Notes: generated by a model not told the origin, from the sequence alone. A stretch of 40,119 nt of DNA from an uncultured Fimbriimonas sp. (GCA_945952345.1 CAMFIS010000012.1:1-40119); one strand, 5' to 3'; shown: positions 11,051 to 19,124, numbered from the stretch's first letter. Numbers and translations: made by a program.

Positions 11051-12040
11051 TTAGTTCGAGAGATTCGGGTTGTCCTTAAGGTACTGATCCGCCGAGGCCT
11101 TGTCGACTTTAACGGTCGGAAGAATGATCTTCTTGTCCTTCGGCTTGTTTCCCTTCAGGATGTCGGCTGCAATCTCGACGCCCTTGGCACCGGGGGTTGG
11201 ATACTGGAATGTCGCATCGAGCTTGCCGTCCTTGATCATGTTCACGACTTCCTTCTGGCACGCATCGATACCCACGAACAGAGGAGCTTTACCCTTGGGA
11301 TTGGCATCCCAAGCGAGGCGAGCGCCGATGGCCATTTCGTCGTTGTGGGCATACACGCAGTCGATGGCCTGACCCTTTTGGAGGAAAGTCTCCATATAGG
11401 ATCGAGCTTTCTGCCGCTGGTAGCCGCAGTCATCTCCTTCGATGATCTTGATTCCCGGGAACTTGGCGATGACTTCCTTGAAGCCGTCGCGTCGGTCATG
11501 CGTGGGAGTCGCTTCGGCGATGCCTTGAATCATCAGAACGGTTCCCTTTCCGCCCAGCTTATCGGCTACGAATTGTCCGGCCTGTCGACCGATTTCCTTG
11601 TTGTCGCCGCCAATGTAGCAGGTGTACTTTTCACCCTCGATGGCGCGGTCCAACAGGATGACCGAGGTTCCCGCATCGAATGCCTTTTCGACCGACTTGG
11701 TGACCGCCGTATCGTTCGGAGAAACAAGCAGAACCTTCGGCTTTTTCACCATGAAGGTGTCGATGATGTCGTTCTGCTTCTTCGAGTCACCCGAGGCGTC
11801 TTGCTCTTCAAAGGTGAACTCGCTGGCATGCTTCTCGGCTTCCGCCTTGGTGGTCGCGTCGAACACTTTGCGCCAAGGGTCTTGCGAGTTGGCTTGCGAG
11901 AAAACAACGGCGGGCAAATCCTTGCTCGCGGTTGGAGTGTTGCCGCCCGCAGGTGCGGACGAGGTCGAACTATTATTGTCTCCGCCACCCGAACATCCAG
12001 CGATGAACAGGAGCGCGAGCAATGGCAAAAGGTTTTTCAT
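11051..12040 (-). CDS. Sugar ABC transporter substrate-binding lipoprotein (RbsB-like)
   Basis: 329 aa from the ATG at 12040, chosen because it gives a clean lipoprotein signal (MKNLLPLLALLFIAGC, Cys16) and an AGGAAGG ribosome-binding site; a longer reading would run into the permease gene. After a Ser/Gly/Thr linker comes a two-lobed periplasmic-binding domain of the ribose/galactose type: VVFSQANSQDPW, VLLVSPNDTAV, ILLDRAI, IGGDNKEIGRQAG, AHNDEMAIGA and FVGIDACQKEVV are the usual ligand-pocket and hinge segments. It delivers a sugar to the permease encoded just upstream, whose stop overlaps this start (ATGA). The ligand cannot be named. Confidence 0.92.
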   Translation of the reverse strand: MKNLLPLLALLFIAGCSGGGDNNSSTSSAPAGGNTPTASKDLPAVVFSQANSQDPWRKVFDATTKAEAEKHASEFTFEEQDASGDSKKQNDIIDTFMVKKPKVLLVSPNDTAVTKSVEKAFDAGTSVILLDRAIEGEKYTCYIGGDNKEIGRQAGQFVADKLGGKGTVLMIQGIAEATPTHDRRDGFKEVIAKFPGIKIIEGDDCGYQRQKARSYMETFLQKGQAIDCVYAHNDEMAIGARLAWDANPKGKAPLFVGIDACQKEVVNMIKDGKLDATFQYPTPGAKGVEIAADILKGNKPKDKKIILPTVKVDKASADQYLKDNPNLSN

Positions 12041-12993
12041 GATTCTTGTTTCCTTCCTAAACTCTGTAGTAGCACGGCGAGAAAAATGATGATGCCCTTC
12101 CAACCCATTCCGACGTAGGTGTTGACGCCCTTGAGGATGAGGAGCACATTGAGACAGACGATGAAGAGGGCGCCAACGAACGTGCCGACGATGTTTCCGA
12201 TTCCACCCAGCAGCGAAGTACCGCCAACCACGACAGCGGTAATGGCGTCGAGTTCGTATCCTGCGCCTGCGCCCGGATCTCCATTTGTGTTTCGAGCGGT
12301 AAAGATGAGGCTCGCCATGGCGATACAAAACCCATTGATGGCGTATGCTCCAACACGGATCTTTTTGGTGTCGATACCGGCGTAACGGGCCGCTTGCTCA
12401 TTACCACCCACCGCGTAAACCCGGCGACCAAAGACGGTGGACCACAACACGAATGCGGCAACAACCGTCATCGCGAGCATGAACCAAGCTCCGAGGGGAA
12501 CGCCTAAGTGTTTGTCGAGCAGAAAATCGAGTTTGCTCCCCAGCCCGCTCACGGTTCCGTTGTTGGTGTACACGTACGCGATGCCTCGAAAGCTGACCAT
12601 GGCGGCCAGCGTGACGACAAACGGCTGCATTCTCGTCACTGAAATGACCCAACCTACGAGGGCGCCGACACCGGTACCCATGAGCAAAACGATTCCAATG
12701 CTTGAGCCGGTTGAGTGGTTGTTGACGATCAACGTCGCGCAGATACAGTTGAGCAGCCCGAGCAGCGAACCAACGCTGAGGTCGATTCCGCCAGTAAGGA
12801 TCACAAACGACATGCCGACGGCGAGCATCCCGGGAACAGCCAACTGATTCAGGATGTTCGATCCATTATCGCGGGAGAAAAATGTTTGCCGCTCTAGAAA
12901 GAAGGCGGCGGCGAACAAAATCGCGAGGCCAACGAAGCCCTGATACTTTTGGAAAACCGTCATCCAACTGCGTTGTTGGGCTCGAGATTGCAT
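12037..12993 (-). CDS. Sugar ABC transporter permease (RbsC-like)
   Basis: 318 aa, the usual length for the ribose/xylose permease family. There are 8-10 hydrophobic segments and family signatures: LAVPGMLAVGMSFVILTGG followed by IDLSVGS in the first third, RMQPFVVTLA, and a C-terminal GGTSLLGGIGNIVGTFVGAL. It forms the inner-membrane channel for the sugar captured by the lipoprotein encoded downstream. Its TGA overlaps the next ATG by four bases, so translation is probably coupled. No ATPase gene (RbsA type, with Walker A and ABC signature) is present in the window, so the energising subunit must come from elsewhere. It is the first gene of the minus-strand operon and is divergent from the DUF2961 gene, with a 66-base gap. 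Confidence 0.92.
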   Translation of the reverse strand: MQSRAQQRSWMTVFQKYQGFVGLAILFAAAFFLERQTFFSRDNGSNILNQLAVPGMLAVGMSFVILTGGIDLSVGSLLGLLNCICATLIVNNHSTGSSIGIVLLMGTGVGALVGWVISVTRMQPFVVTLAAMVSFRGIAYVYTNNGTVSGLGSKLDFLLDKHLGVPLGAWFMLAMTVVAAFVLWSTVFGRRVYAVGGNEQAARYAGIDTKKIRVGAYAINGFCIAMASLIFTARNTNGDPGAGAGYELDAITAVVVGGTSLLGGIGNIVGTFVGALFIVCLNVLLILKGVNTYVGMGWKGIIIFLAVLLQSLGRKQES

Positions 12994-13059
12994 GTTATCG
13001 TTTGGGCTGGATTCTACCCATCCAAACTATGCAAAAATGGCCCTGACAGGGATACCTTT

Positions 13060-14679
13060 ATGCGACATTTCTTTTCGATTCTAGTGGGGTTACTCCTAGC
13101 CGCATTCTGCGTGGGGCAGGTTGGCGCAGGTCCACTTGGAAGTCTCATCCAACCGCAAGATGGCCAGAGCATGCGAGAAAGCTCGGCCTTCCGCATGGGC
13201 AAGGATGGCAAATATGACCCCAAAGCTCCGTTTACCAGCGACCTCGACGAGCACAGTAACCGCGATAATTTTCGCGTTGCTGCGGGGCAAACCCATGTGC
13301 TGATGGACCGCCAAGGTCCCGGCATCATCACCCATATTTGGATGACCTTCCTTGGACCCGAAAAGCAAGATTGGGCCCCGCAAGGTTCGGCGAACCACCA
13401 AGAGATGCTTCTTCGCATCTACTTCGATGGGGCGAAGAAGCCGCAGGTCGAAGCCCCAGTTGGCGATTTCTTTGCCTCCGCTTTTGGTAAGCGATCGGAG
13501 GTCATCAGTCTTCCAGTCGTTCTCGACGATGGCGATGCCTACAACTGTTTTTGGCCGATGCCATTTCAGAAATCGGCGCGAATCGAGATCGTGAACCAAA
13601 GCGATAAGAACATCAATTTGCTGTATTACAACGTGGACTGGATCAAGAAGAAGAGCCTGCCGCGAGATACGCCTTACTTCCATGCCCAGTATCGGCAGGA
13701 GTATCCCGTTGAACACGGCAAGGACTACACCATTCTCGAAACCACCGGCAAGGGCCACTACGTTGGCACCGTTCTATCCGTTCGAACTCGGAGTCCAAGT
13801 TGGTTTGGCGAAGGCGACGAGAAGGTCTACCTGAACGGCGAAACTGCGCCGTCCATCCAGGGCACCGGCACCGAGGATTACTTCCTCGCCGCCTGGGGTC
13901 TCAAGAAGAATTCGACGCCGTACTTCGGCACGCCCTACTTCGATCAATGGGGCATTGTGGGTGGGCATACCAGCGCCTACCGTTGGCACCTGAACGACCC
14001 AATCGTCTTCGAGAAAAGCATCAAAGTTACCATCGAACACTGGGGTTGGATCGCGCCCGATGAGAACAAGGAGCATCGGGCCATGAGTTGGAATGAGCGA
14101 GAAGACGACTTCTCGAGTGTTGCTTTTTGGTACCAGACGGGTGAGTCGACTTTCACGGCTCGGGCTCCGGGCGCGAAGGAAAGAACTCTTCCCTCTCTCG
14201 AAAGGGTCACGGCGTACGCCACCGGTCCGGGCGTCAAACATGGTGACGGCACTGCGGGTCCTCAGGACCTTGAGGTCTTCGACCACGCCCAACTGTTGTA
14301 TCAACCGAAAGTGCAAGAGGGTGCGTACCTGGAGATTCCGTTCAAGGTCACCAAGAAGGAGCCGCTCCGGCTGCTGCTGAACATGGCGACGTCGTACGAC
14401 TTCGGCAAGTATCAGGCGTATCTGAACGGCATTAAGCTGGGCGGTCCGATGGATCTGTACAGCAAAGAAGTTGAGCAGAAGGAGTTCCACCTTCTGGACT
14501 TCTGGCCCGACCCGGGTGAGTACACACTGCGCTTGGAGTGCGTGGGTAAGAACCCGTACTCGACCGGACTTTTCTGCGGAATCGAGTCAGTTCGGCTACG
14601 CGAACGGCGTCCGCGAGTACTGCAAATGGGTTGGGAAAAAGACAACGACTGGAAGAAAAATCCGAAGTTGTTCGACTAA
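13060..14679 (+). CDS. Exported DUF2961 (GH172-type) glycosidase
   Basis: 539 aa from the ATG at 13060, chosen for its signal peptide (MRHFFSILVGLLLAAFCVGQ) and AGGGA upstream; in-frame codons further upstream have no signal. DUF2961 marks: GPGIITHIWMTF, MLLRIYFDGAKKPQVEAPVGDFF, NCFWPMPFQKSARI, WFGEGDEKVYLNG and GTGTEDYF, followed by YRWHLNDPIVF. The Glu residues in GEGDE and GTEDYF lie where the family has its catalytic acids. GH172 members act on difructose dianhydrides and on D-arabinofuranosides. A C-terminal extension of about 150 residues (from QDLEVFDHAQLL) looks like an added beta-sandwich, which the second DUF2961 protein at 15749 lacks. Confidence 0.88.
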   Translation: MRHFFSILVGLLLAAFCVGQVGAGPLGSLIQPQDGQSMRESSAFRMGKDGKYDPKAPFTSDLDEHSNRDNFRVAAGQTHVLMDRQGPGIITHIWMTFLGPEKQDWAPQGSANHQEMLLRIYFDGAKKPQVEAPVGDFFASAFGKRSEVISLPVVLDDGDAYNCFWPMPFQKSARIEIVNQSDKNINLLYYNVDWIKKKSLPRDTPYFHAQYRQEYPVEHGKDYTILETTGKGHYVGTVLSVRTRSPSWFGEGDEKVYLNGETAPSIQGTGTEDYFLAAWGLKKNSTPYFGTPYFDQWGIVGGHTSAYRWHLNDPIVFEKSIKVTIEHWGWIAPDENKEHRAMSWNEREDDFSSVAFWYQTGESTFTARAPGAKERTLPSLERVTAYATGPGVKHGDGTAGPQDLEVFDHAQLLYQPKVQEGAYLEIPFKVTKKEPLRLLLNMATSYDFGKYQAYLNGIKLGGPMDLYSKEVEQKEFHLLDFWPDPGEYTLRLECVGKNPYSTGLFCGIESVRLRERRPRVLQMGWEKDNDWKKNPKLFD

Positions 14680-14684
14680 GCCAC

Positions 14685-14723
14685 GCTTGGTATCCAGTCG
14701 TTTTTTTGCACTGGATACCAAGC
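14685..14723. repeat. Perfect 14-bp inverted repeat with T-rich loop
   Basis: GCTTGGTATCCAGT (14685-14698) and ACTGGATACCAAGC (14710-14723) flank an 11-base loop containing seven T. It begins 5 bases after the DUF2961 stop. The T-run is in the loop rather than after the stem, so it is not a standard intrinsic terminator, although it may block transcription or protect the mRNA 3' end. Confidence 0.75.
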
Positions 14724-14802
14724 AATCTGCCTGATGGCCTAACAATCAGGGACCTTGGCCCATGCCTTCGCACACGGATTCCAAAGCCGGCGTGTCTACC
14801 TA

Positions 14803-14825
14803 TGGCGGACACCCTAGAGCCGCTA
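14803..14825 (+). promoter_or_regulatory. Leader hairpin before the first small membrane protein
   Basis: TGGCGG (14803-14808) pairs with CCGCTA (14820-14825) around an 11-base loop; the stem ends within the AAGGAAGG ribosome-binding site. The same structure, with a G-U to G-C change that keeps pairing, precedes the paralogue at 15336. Confidence 0.5.
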
Positions 14826-14838
14826 AGGAAGGTAAACC

Positions 14839-15168
14839 ATGAGCGATTACATCAAAGTCGATCCCGTAGTAGAGTCAGACTCAGGGACATCTACTGCACT
14901 GGTAGCTCTTATCGTCACGGTCATTGCGGCAGTCATCATTGGACTCGCCGTTTGGCAACCATGGGCGGTAGCTCCGAGTTCCCCGTCTAACTCAACGACG
15001 ATTATTCACGATAAGGAAACCCAGACCCCTGCGCCGCAAAGCAACAACCCGGTCATCATTCAGCAGCCATCGCAAAAGGCACCCGACACCAATGTAAATA
15101 TCCACAACGATGTTAAGGGCACCGACGCTGGATCGGGTTCAGCCAGTTCGAATAACGGTTCTAACTAA
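14839..15168 (+). CDS. Small single-TM protein, copy 1 of a tandem pair
   Basis: 109 aa, no family recognised. A short charged N-terminus (MSDYIKVDPVVESDSG) leads into one strong membrane helix (TALVALIVTVIAAVIIGLAV) ending in WQPWA, then a Pro/Ser/Thr/Asn/Gln-rich tail of about 60 residues with no Cys. The likely topology is N-in, with the tail outside. An excellent ribosome-binding site (AAGGAAGG) lies 6 bases before the ATG. It is clearly paralogous to the next gene: helix, WQPWA, NSTTII-DKET, IIQQP-QKAPDT and IHNDV are all shared. The partners are GH172-type enzymes, but a functional link is only positional. Confidence 0.82.
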   Translation: MSDYIKVDPVVESDSGTSTALVALIVTVIAAVIIGLAVWQPWAVAPSSPSNSTTIIHDKETQTPAPQSNNPVIIQQPSQKAPDTNVNIHNDVKGTDAGSGSASSNNGSN

Positions 15169-15185
15169 CCTCTTCACGCCGCTAG

Positions 15186-15222
15186 AAGACCTTCTCGTGA
15201 ATGACGATGAAGGTCTTTTTTT
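15186..15222 (+). terminator. Intrinsic terminator after the first small membrane gene
   Basis: AAGACCTTC (15186-15194) pairs with GAAGGTCTT (15209-15217) and is followed by a run of T to 15222. It lies 18 bases after the stop, so the two paralogues are separate transcription units. Confidence 0.85.
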
Positions 15223-15301
15223 GGTTTATAGTCCTGACCGAACTGGGACTTCGGTCCAAGACTAATCATGATCTTCCATCCTTCGACGTGGGAATCCTTA
15301 G

Positions 15302-15322
15302 TGGCGGACTACATGGCCGCCA
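15302..15322 (+). promoter_or_regulatory. Leader hairpin before the second small membrane protein
   Basis: TGGCGG (15302-15307) pairs with CCGCCA (15317-15322) around a 9-base loop, touching the AAGGAAGG ribosome-binding site. It is the counterpart of the hairpin at 14803-14825. Confidence 0.5.
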
Positions 15323-15335
15323 AGGAAGGAAAACC

Positions 15336-15698
15336 ATGAGCGAACGATATATTAAAGTTGAACCTGTCGTCGAGACAGTTGAGTCTGGAACGTCGACCGC
15401 CTTGGTGGCGCTCATTGTCACCATTATTGCTGCGGTCATTATTGGCTTGGCCGTTTGGCAACCGTGGGCGGCTTACCCCGCGCCCTCGAATTCAACGACG
15501 ATCATCCGGGATAAGGAAACGAAAGTGCAGACGCCGAGCACTTCGACGACTCCGATCATCATCCAGCAACCAGCTCAAAAGGCTCCAGATACGCATGTGA
15601 CGATTCACAACGACGTCACTCCGCCGCCCGATACGAAGAAGTCGGACCAGAGCAATGGTGCCTCGGACACGAACGCGGACGATAACAACGGCGAATAA
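15336..15698 (+). CDS. Small single-TM protein, copy 2 of a tandem pair
   Basis: 120 aa from the ATG at 15336, chosen because it aligns with the start of its paralogue and has AAGGAAGG upstream. Layout: MSERYIKVEPVVETVESG, one membrane helix (TALVALIVTIIAAVIIGLAV) with WQPWA, then a Pro/Thr/Gln tail ending in an acidic NADDNNGE stretch. DNA similarity to the first copy is strongest over the leader, start and helix. No family is recognised. An envelope or secretion-accessory role is possible but unproven. Confidence 0.82.
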   Translation: MSERYIKVEPVVETVESGTSTALVALIVTIIAAVIIGLAVWQPWAAYPAPSNSTTIIRDKETKVQTPSTSTTPIIIQQPAQKAPDTHVTIHNDVTPPPDTKKSDQSNGASDTNADDNNGE

Positions 15699-15711
15699 TC
15701 AGAGTTTATCT

Positions 15712-15750
15712 GGCCCTCGGTTCACTGTTGAATCGAGGGCCTTGCTATTT
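15712..15750 (+). terminator. Terminator between convergent genes
   Basis: GGCCCTCG (15712-15719) pairs with CGAGGGCC (15734-15741) across a 14-base loop, followed by a T-rich stretch. It follows the small membrane gene and sits at the end of the convergent GH172 gene, so it may serve both. Confidence 0.6.
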
Positions 15751-16846
15751 ATTTGCCGGGCAGCGGGATCAGCGAAGGAACTCGCTTGGCGTACGGATTG
15801 ATGCCATCGCCATCGCGCTCCGGATGATCCACGTAGTACAGTCCGACTGTCGAGTAGTGGTTGGTAAACGGCTTTCGATCTTCATCCCAACCTCCGCGGC
15901 CATGCTCCAACGTGAACAGCAGGCTCTTGGTGAACGTCACCGGGTCCTGTATGTGCCAACGGTAAACCGTGTTGTAAATGCCCCGCTTCTCGCCGCCTTT
16001 GCTCGCATTGTCGTAATAGGTCACGCCAAAATACGGAGTTTGGAATGTGTGGCCGAAATCCCACGCGCCGCAGAAGTAGTCTTCGCTGCCGGTTCCGCTA
16101 AGAGAAGGCTTCGGGTTGCCGTCCACGTAGAAGTTGTCGTCGCCTTCGCCCCACCAGCCGTCGCTGTTGGCGAGGACCGATACCACGGTTCCAACGAAAT
16201 GACCGCGACCTTTGACTTCGGTAATCGTCAGCGGTTTGCCCACTGGCGCCGGGAAGTAATTCTTGTATTGCGTGTGGAAGTACAACAAGTCCTTGGGCTG
16301 CTTGTCGTCGAGGCGATAGTCGAAGTTCCAGTAGTACGCGCCGACTCCCTTGCTGCCTTCGTTGGTGACGGTGATCACGGCGTGCTTCTTGAACGGCATG
16401 GGCCAATAGCAGTTGAGCGCCATCTGTCCGCCGACCGAAACGGGAGCGCTTTGGAACTCGACGTAGCCACGTCCGCCCGTCGCCTCGCCCGGACCTTGGG
16501 CGAAGAAATCTCCAATCGGGCACTCGACGGCAGGAGTCGGAGCATCATCCCAATACATTCGAATCACCATCTCGCGAAGATGATCTTTCGAATCCGCCGC
16601 GATGGTCATCCATAGGTGGGTGAATGCTCCGCTTCCCTTGACGTCTGCCACGGTCAGCGTTTGGCCTGGCGCAATTCCTCGGGCGTCGCCATTTTTGCCG
16701 GTCGGGTCGGCACTCGATGCCTTGAAGGCGCGGAATGTCTTCGGCTTTGCAAGGTCGTCGGGGACCTGGGCGTGAGCAATCGCGGATGCCAGAGCGAGCG
16801 CGGAAATCAACGGAAAGGATATGGACTTTTTCATCTTCGAAACCAT
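15749..16846 (-). CDS. Exported DUF2961 (GH172-type) glycosidase, short form
   Basis: 365 aa from the ATG at 16846 (MVSKMKKSISFPL); an ATG at 16834 giving MKKSISFPL is equally possible, and both keep the signal peptide (SALALASAIAHAQ). DUF2961 marks: GAFTHLWMTI, MVIRMYWDDAPTPAVECPIGDFF, NCYWPMPFKKHAVI, WWGEGDDNFYVDG and GTGSEDYF, then YRWHIQDPVTF. The Glu residues in GEGDD and GSEDYF match the expected catalytic acids. The protein is essentially the core domain alone, unlike the longer paralogue at 13060. The ribosome-binding site is folded into a small CGCCTC-GGGG-GAGGCG hairpin that ends at the ATG. It is expected to hydrolyse furanosides outside the cytoplasm. Confidence 0.87.
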   Translation of the reverse strand: MVSKMKKSISFPLISALALASAIAHAQVPDDLAKPKTFRAFKASSADPTGKNGDARGIAPGQTLTVADVKGSGAFTHLWMTIAADSKDHLREMVIRMYWDDAPTPAVECPIGDFFAQGPGEATGGRGYVEFQSAPVSVGGQMALNCYWPMPFKKHAVITVTNEGSKGVGAYYWNFDYRLDDKQPKDLLYFHTQYKNYFPAPVGKPLTITEVKGRGHFVGTVVSVLANSDGWWGEGDDNFYVDGNPKPSLSGTGSEDYFCGAWDFGHTFQTPYFGVTYYDNASKGGEKRGIYNTVYRWHIQDPVTFTKSLLFTLEHGRGGWDEDRKPFTNHYSTVGLYYVDHPERDGDGINPYAKRVPSLIPLPGK

Positions 16847-17161
16847 CGCCTCCCCCGAGGCGTGACGCGATGTTACCACTGGGGCAAGTTCAATAATAAC
16901 CGCCAATTTGCTCCTTCCCAGTTAATGGCGCCATTCTCTCCTCACATGGGTAACTCTCAGCCTTCGCTCATGCTTCGCTTCTGCAGTCGTCGCTACCTGT
17001 GCCACCCAAATGGGCATAACAAAATACCGAGACTTCTTGCGCTGGCTCTGCCGCTTCATTGCGCTTCCTTCCCTTCTTTCGCTTCTTTCGCTAGCGGCTC
17101 GCGGCTAACGGCTGCAAAGCTCGTCACGCTTTGTCACGCACCCCGTTTTACACTTGCCGAC
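16847..17161. other. Divergent intergenic region with a 12-bp palindrome
   Basis: No gene in 315 bases. It holds a perfect palindrome AATGGCGCCATT (16924-16935), a plausible repressor site for the GH172 gene about 80 bases away. It also has a direct repeat GTCACGC/GTCACGC (17123-17140) and TACACT (17149-17154), seven bases before the lipoprotein ATG at 17162. The middle part is a low-complexity run of CTTTCGCT-type repeats. Confidence 0.45.
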
Positions 17162-19117
17162 ATGGAACGAAGAAGTCAGAAATCCATTTGGGTCAGCGCG
17201 TTCGCGCTGTTCTCCCTTCTCATCGTGATCTTTGGGTGCGGAGGCGGTGGCGCGAGTTTTGCGGTTGCCGACAAGGCGTCCGTGTATTCCAACTCCATTG
17301 CCGGACACCAGTCCTTGCAAGGCGGCCTCAATGTTGGATTCGTCTCGCTCAAAGATACGGCGCCGGGTGGAAGTGGATTCCATACCATGACGAAGCTTGC
17401 GGCGGCGGTCATGAATTCCAAGAAGCCCAAGCCGGGTCCAAACGATGCGAAGCCACTCGCGGCCCTCAATTACATTCCGTTCCTTGGACTGTACTACAGC
17501 ACGGCGATTGTCGGGAACATTGAGACCATCAGCTACTTCACCGACGCCGTGGGAACCCAGGCTGCCGGCAGCATGACGGTGACCATCAATGGAAAAGCGA
17601 CGTTCGACACGTTTTACACCGCCTATCCCCAATCGATCACCACGGTGGCGAACATCACCGGCGGCAAAATTCCAATGACGGGCACGCTCACCATCACCTA
17701 TCAGGATGCTTCGGGGGCAAACACGATGGTCGGCGATATGAATCTGACCAAGAACAATATCAATCTTCACATGAATCTGGGTCTTAGTAACTCAACCATC
17801 GCCTCCGGTTCTGCAACGGTCACGACAGTGAATTCGACATTCACATTCTCGAGCATCACCGGTAATCCGTTCTCGACGTTGAGCGGAAATATCTCTATTA
17901 CTCCCGAAGGATGGACCGGAACAGCATCGATTACTCCCAACACCGGCTTGTTTACGATGGAGCTCATTACTCCTCAAGGTAAAGCCCACGCCGTGCTTGG
18001 TGCGGATGGAAAGCTTGTTCTCACCTATCCGGATAACTCGGGTGACACCGTAAACGACCCTGGAACTGCTAGCCTCGACTACGGTTCGACTGGCTCTACG
18101 ACAAGCACGACTGCCACAACCTCGACCACGGCGACAACCGGGACAACGGCAGGCACTTATGCAAATCCAGTTGTGATGGCTTCAACATCCAACAGCTATT
18201 CGAGTCCGGTCCTCACGGGAATCAGCGCAAACGGGCATGCCGTAGGCTTTGAAACCCCGATCAGTTCGAATGTTCGGCAGCCTCTCTATTGGGCGGCGGC
18301 TGGTTCGCCAACTGCGCTTCAACTACCGTCGGTCGATGCGAGCGTCACCGTCAAAGGAATCAATGCTTCTGATGCAATCGTCGGTGCGAGTTTGACGCCC
18401 TCGACAAACTCCCTTCCCATTTACTATGCTTCGCCAACCTCGGCGCCGATCATGTTGAAAGTTCCATCCGGGGCTATTTCGGGCGGTGCAAACAGCATCA
18501 ATGCTTCGGGCGTCATAGTCGGATACTATTCGACCGGTGGATCGCAAGTAGCAGCGTACTGGTCGGACAAGGATGCTACAGCTGTTGCGCTCGACAAGGG
18601 CACTTTTGGAAATGCCCAAGAAGCCACGGCGATCGATGATAACGGCAAGATCTACGGTGACGATTTGAATAAAGTCATGCAGTGGTCGACTCATGCCGCG
18701 GTGCCAAGTCAGATGATGCCATTTGGAACTTCGACACGGGCATACCTCAATGGAGTTTCCGCCAGCGGAAATGCGGCCGGGGGTTATCTTGATCCGGCGA
18801 CGAACAAGCCTCATCCCGGTTTCTGGTCGGCAGGATCCACATCCATGACGGACGTCGCCTTGGTTAGCGGATTTGGCGAGGCATTGATTGAAGGTGCAAA
18901 CAGTTCTGGGCACTTCGCGGGATACCAACGCGATGCATCTAGCAACGTCACGGCCTGGGTAAAAATCGCAGCAACCTCAGTCTCACTGCAAGGGCTGGTG
19001 AGCAACGCCAACGGCTACTCGTTCTACGATGCCAAGTTCATTGACGACAATGACAACCTGTACATCATGGGTTACAAGAACTCGTCGTACACTTGGCTTT
19101 ACCTGAAGAAGAACTGA
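17162..19117 (+). CDS. Surface lipoprotein with HAF-like C-terminal repeats
   Basis: 651 aa from the ATG at 17162, chosen because it gives a lipoprotein signal (MERRSQKSIWVSAFALFSLL then IVIFGC). No ribosome-binding site precedes it, and TACACT sits seven bases upstream, so the mRNA may be leaderless. The first half is Thr/Ser/Asn-rich beta structure (TMTVTINGKATF, GSATVTTVNSTFTF). A low-complexity STTATTSTTATTGTT linker follows near residues 315-335. The last 320 residues repeat a pattern of about 45-50 residues of the type GINASDAIVGA ... YY, SINASGVIVGYY ... AAYWS and AIDDNGKIYGD, like HAF (extracellular) repeats. The function is unknown; a cell-surface adhesion or structural role is the plain guess. 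Confidence 0.8.
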   Translation: MERRSQKSIWVSAFALFSLLIVIFGCGGGGASFAVADKASVYSNSIAGHQSLQGGLNVGFVSLKDTAPGGSGFHTMTKLAAAVMNSKKPKPGPNDAKPLAALNYIPFLGLYYSTAIVGNIETISYFTDAVGTQAAGSMTVTINGKATFDTFYTAYPQSITTVANITGGKIPMTGTLTITYQDASGANTMVGDMNLTKNNINLHMNLGLSNSTIASGSATVTTVNSTFTFSSITGNPFSTLSGNISITPEGWTGTASITPNTGLFTMELITPQGKAHAVLGADGKLVLTYPDNSGDTVNDPGTASLDYGSTGSTTSTTATTSTTATTGTTAGTYANPVVMASTSNSYSSPVLTGISANGHAVGFETPISSNVRQPLYWAAAGSPTALQLPSVDASVTVKGINASDAIVGASLTPSTNSLPIYYASPTSAPIMLKVPSGAISGGANSINASGVIVGYYSTGGSQVAAYWSDKDATAVALDKGTFGNAQEATAIDDNGKIYGDDLNKVMQWSTHAAVPSQMMPFGTSTRAYLNGVSASGNAAGGYLDPATNKPHPGFWSAGSTSMTDVALVSGFGEALIEGANSSGHFAGYQRDASSNVTAWVKIAATSVSLQGLVSNANGYSFYDAKFIDDNDNLYIMGYKNSSYTWLYLKKN

Positions 19118-19124
19118 CAACAAA

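Noticed and set aside
12041-12328. An upstream extension of the sugar-binding protein into the permease gene
   Set aside because: It gives a His/Arg-rich shadow sequence; the lipoprotein signal and ribosome-binding site fix the start at 12040.
15728-16615. A 295-codon plus-strand frame opposite the second GH172 gene
   Set aside because: The minus strand has clear DUF2961 motifs and a signal peptide; the plus frame shows none.
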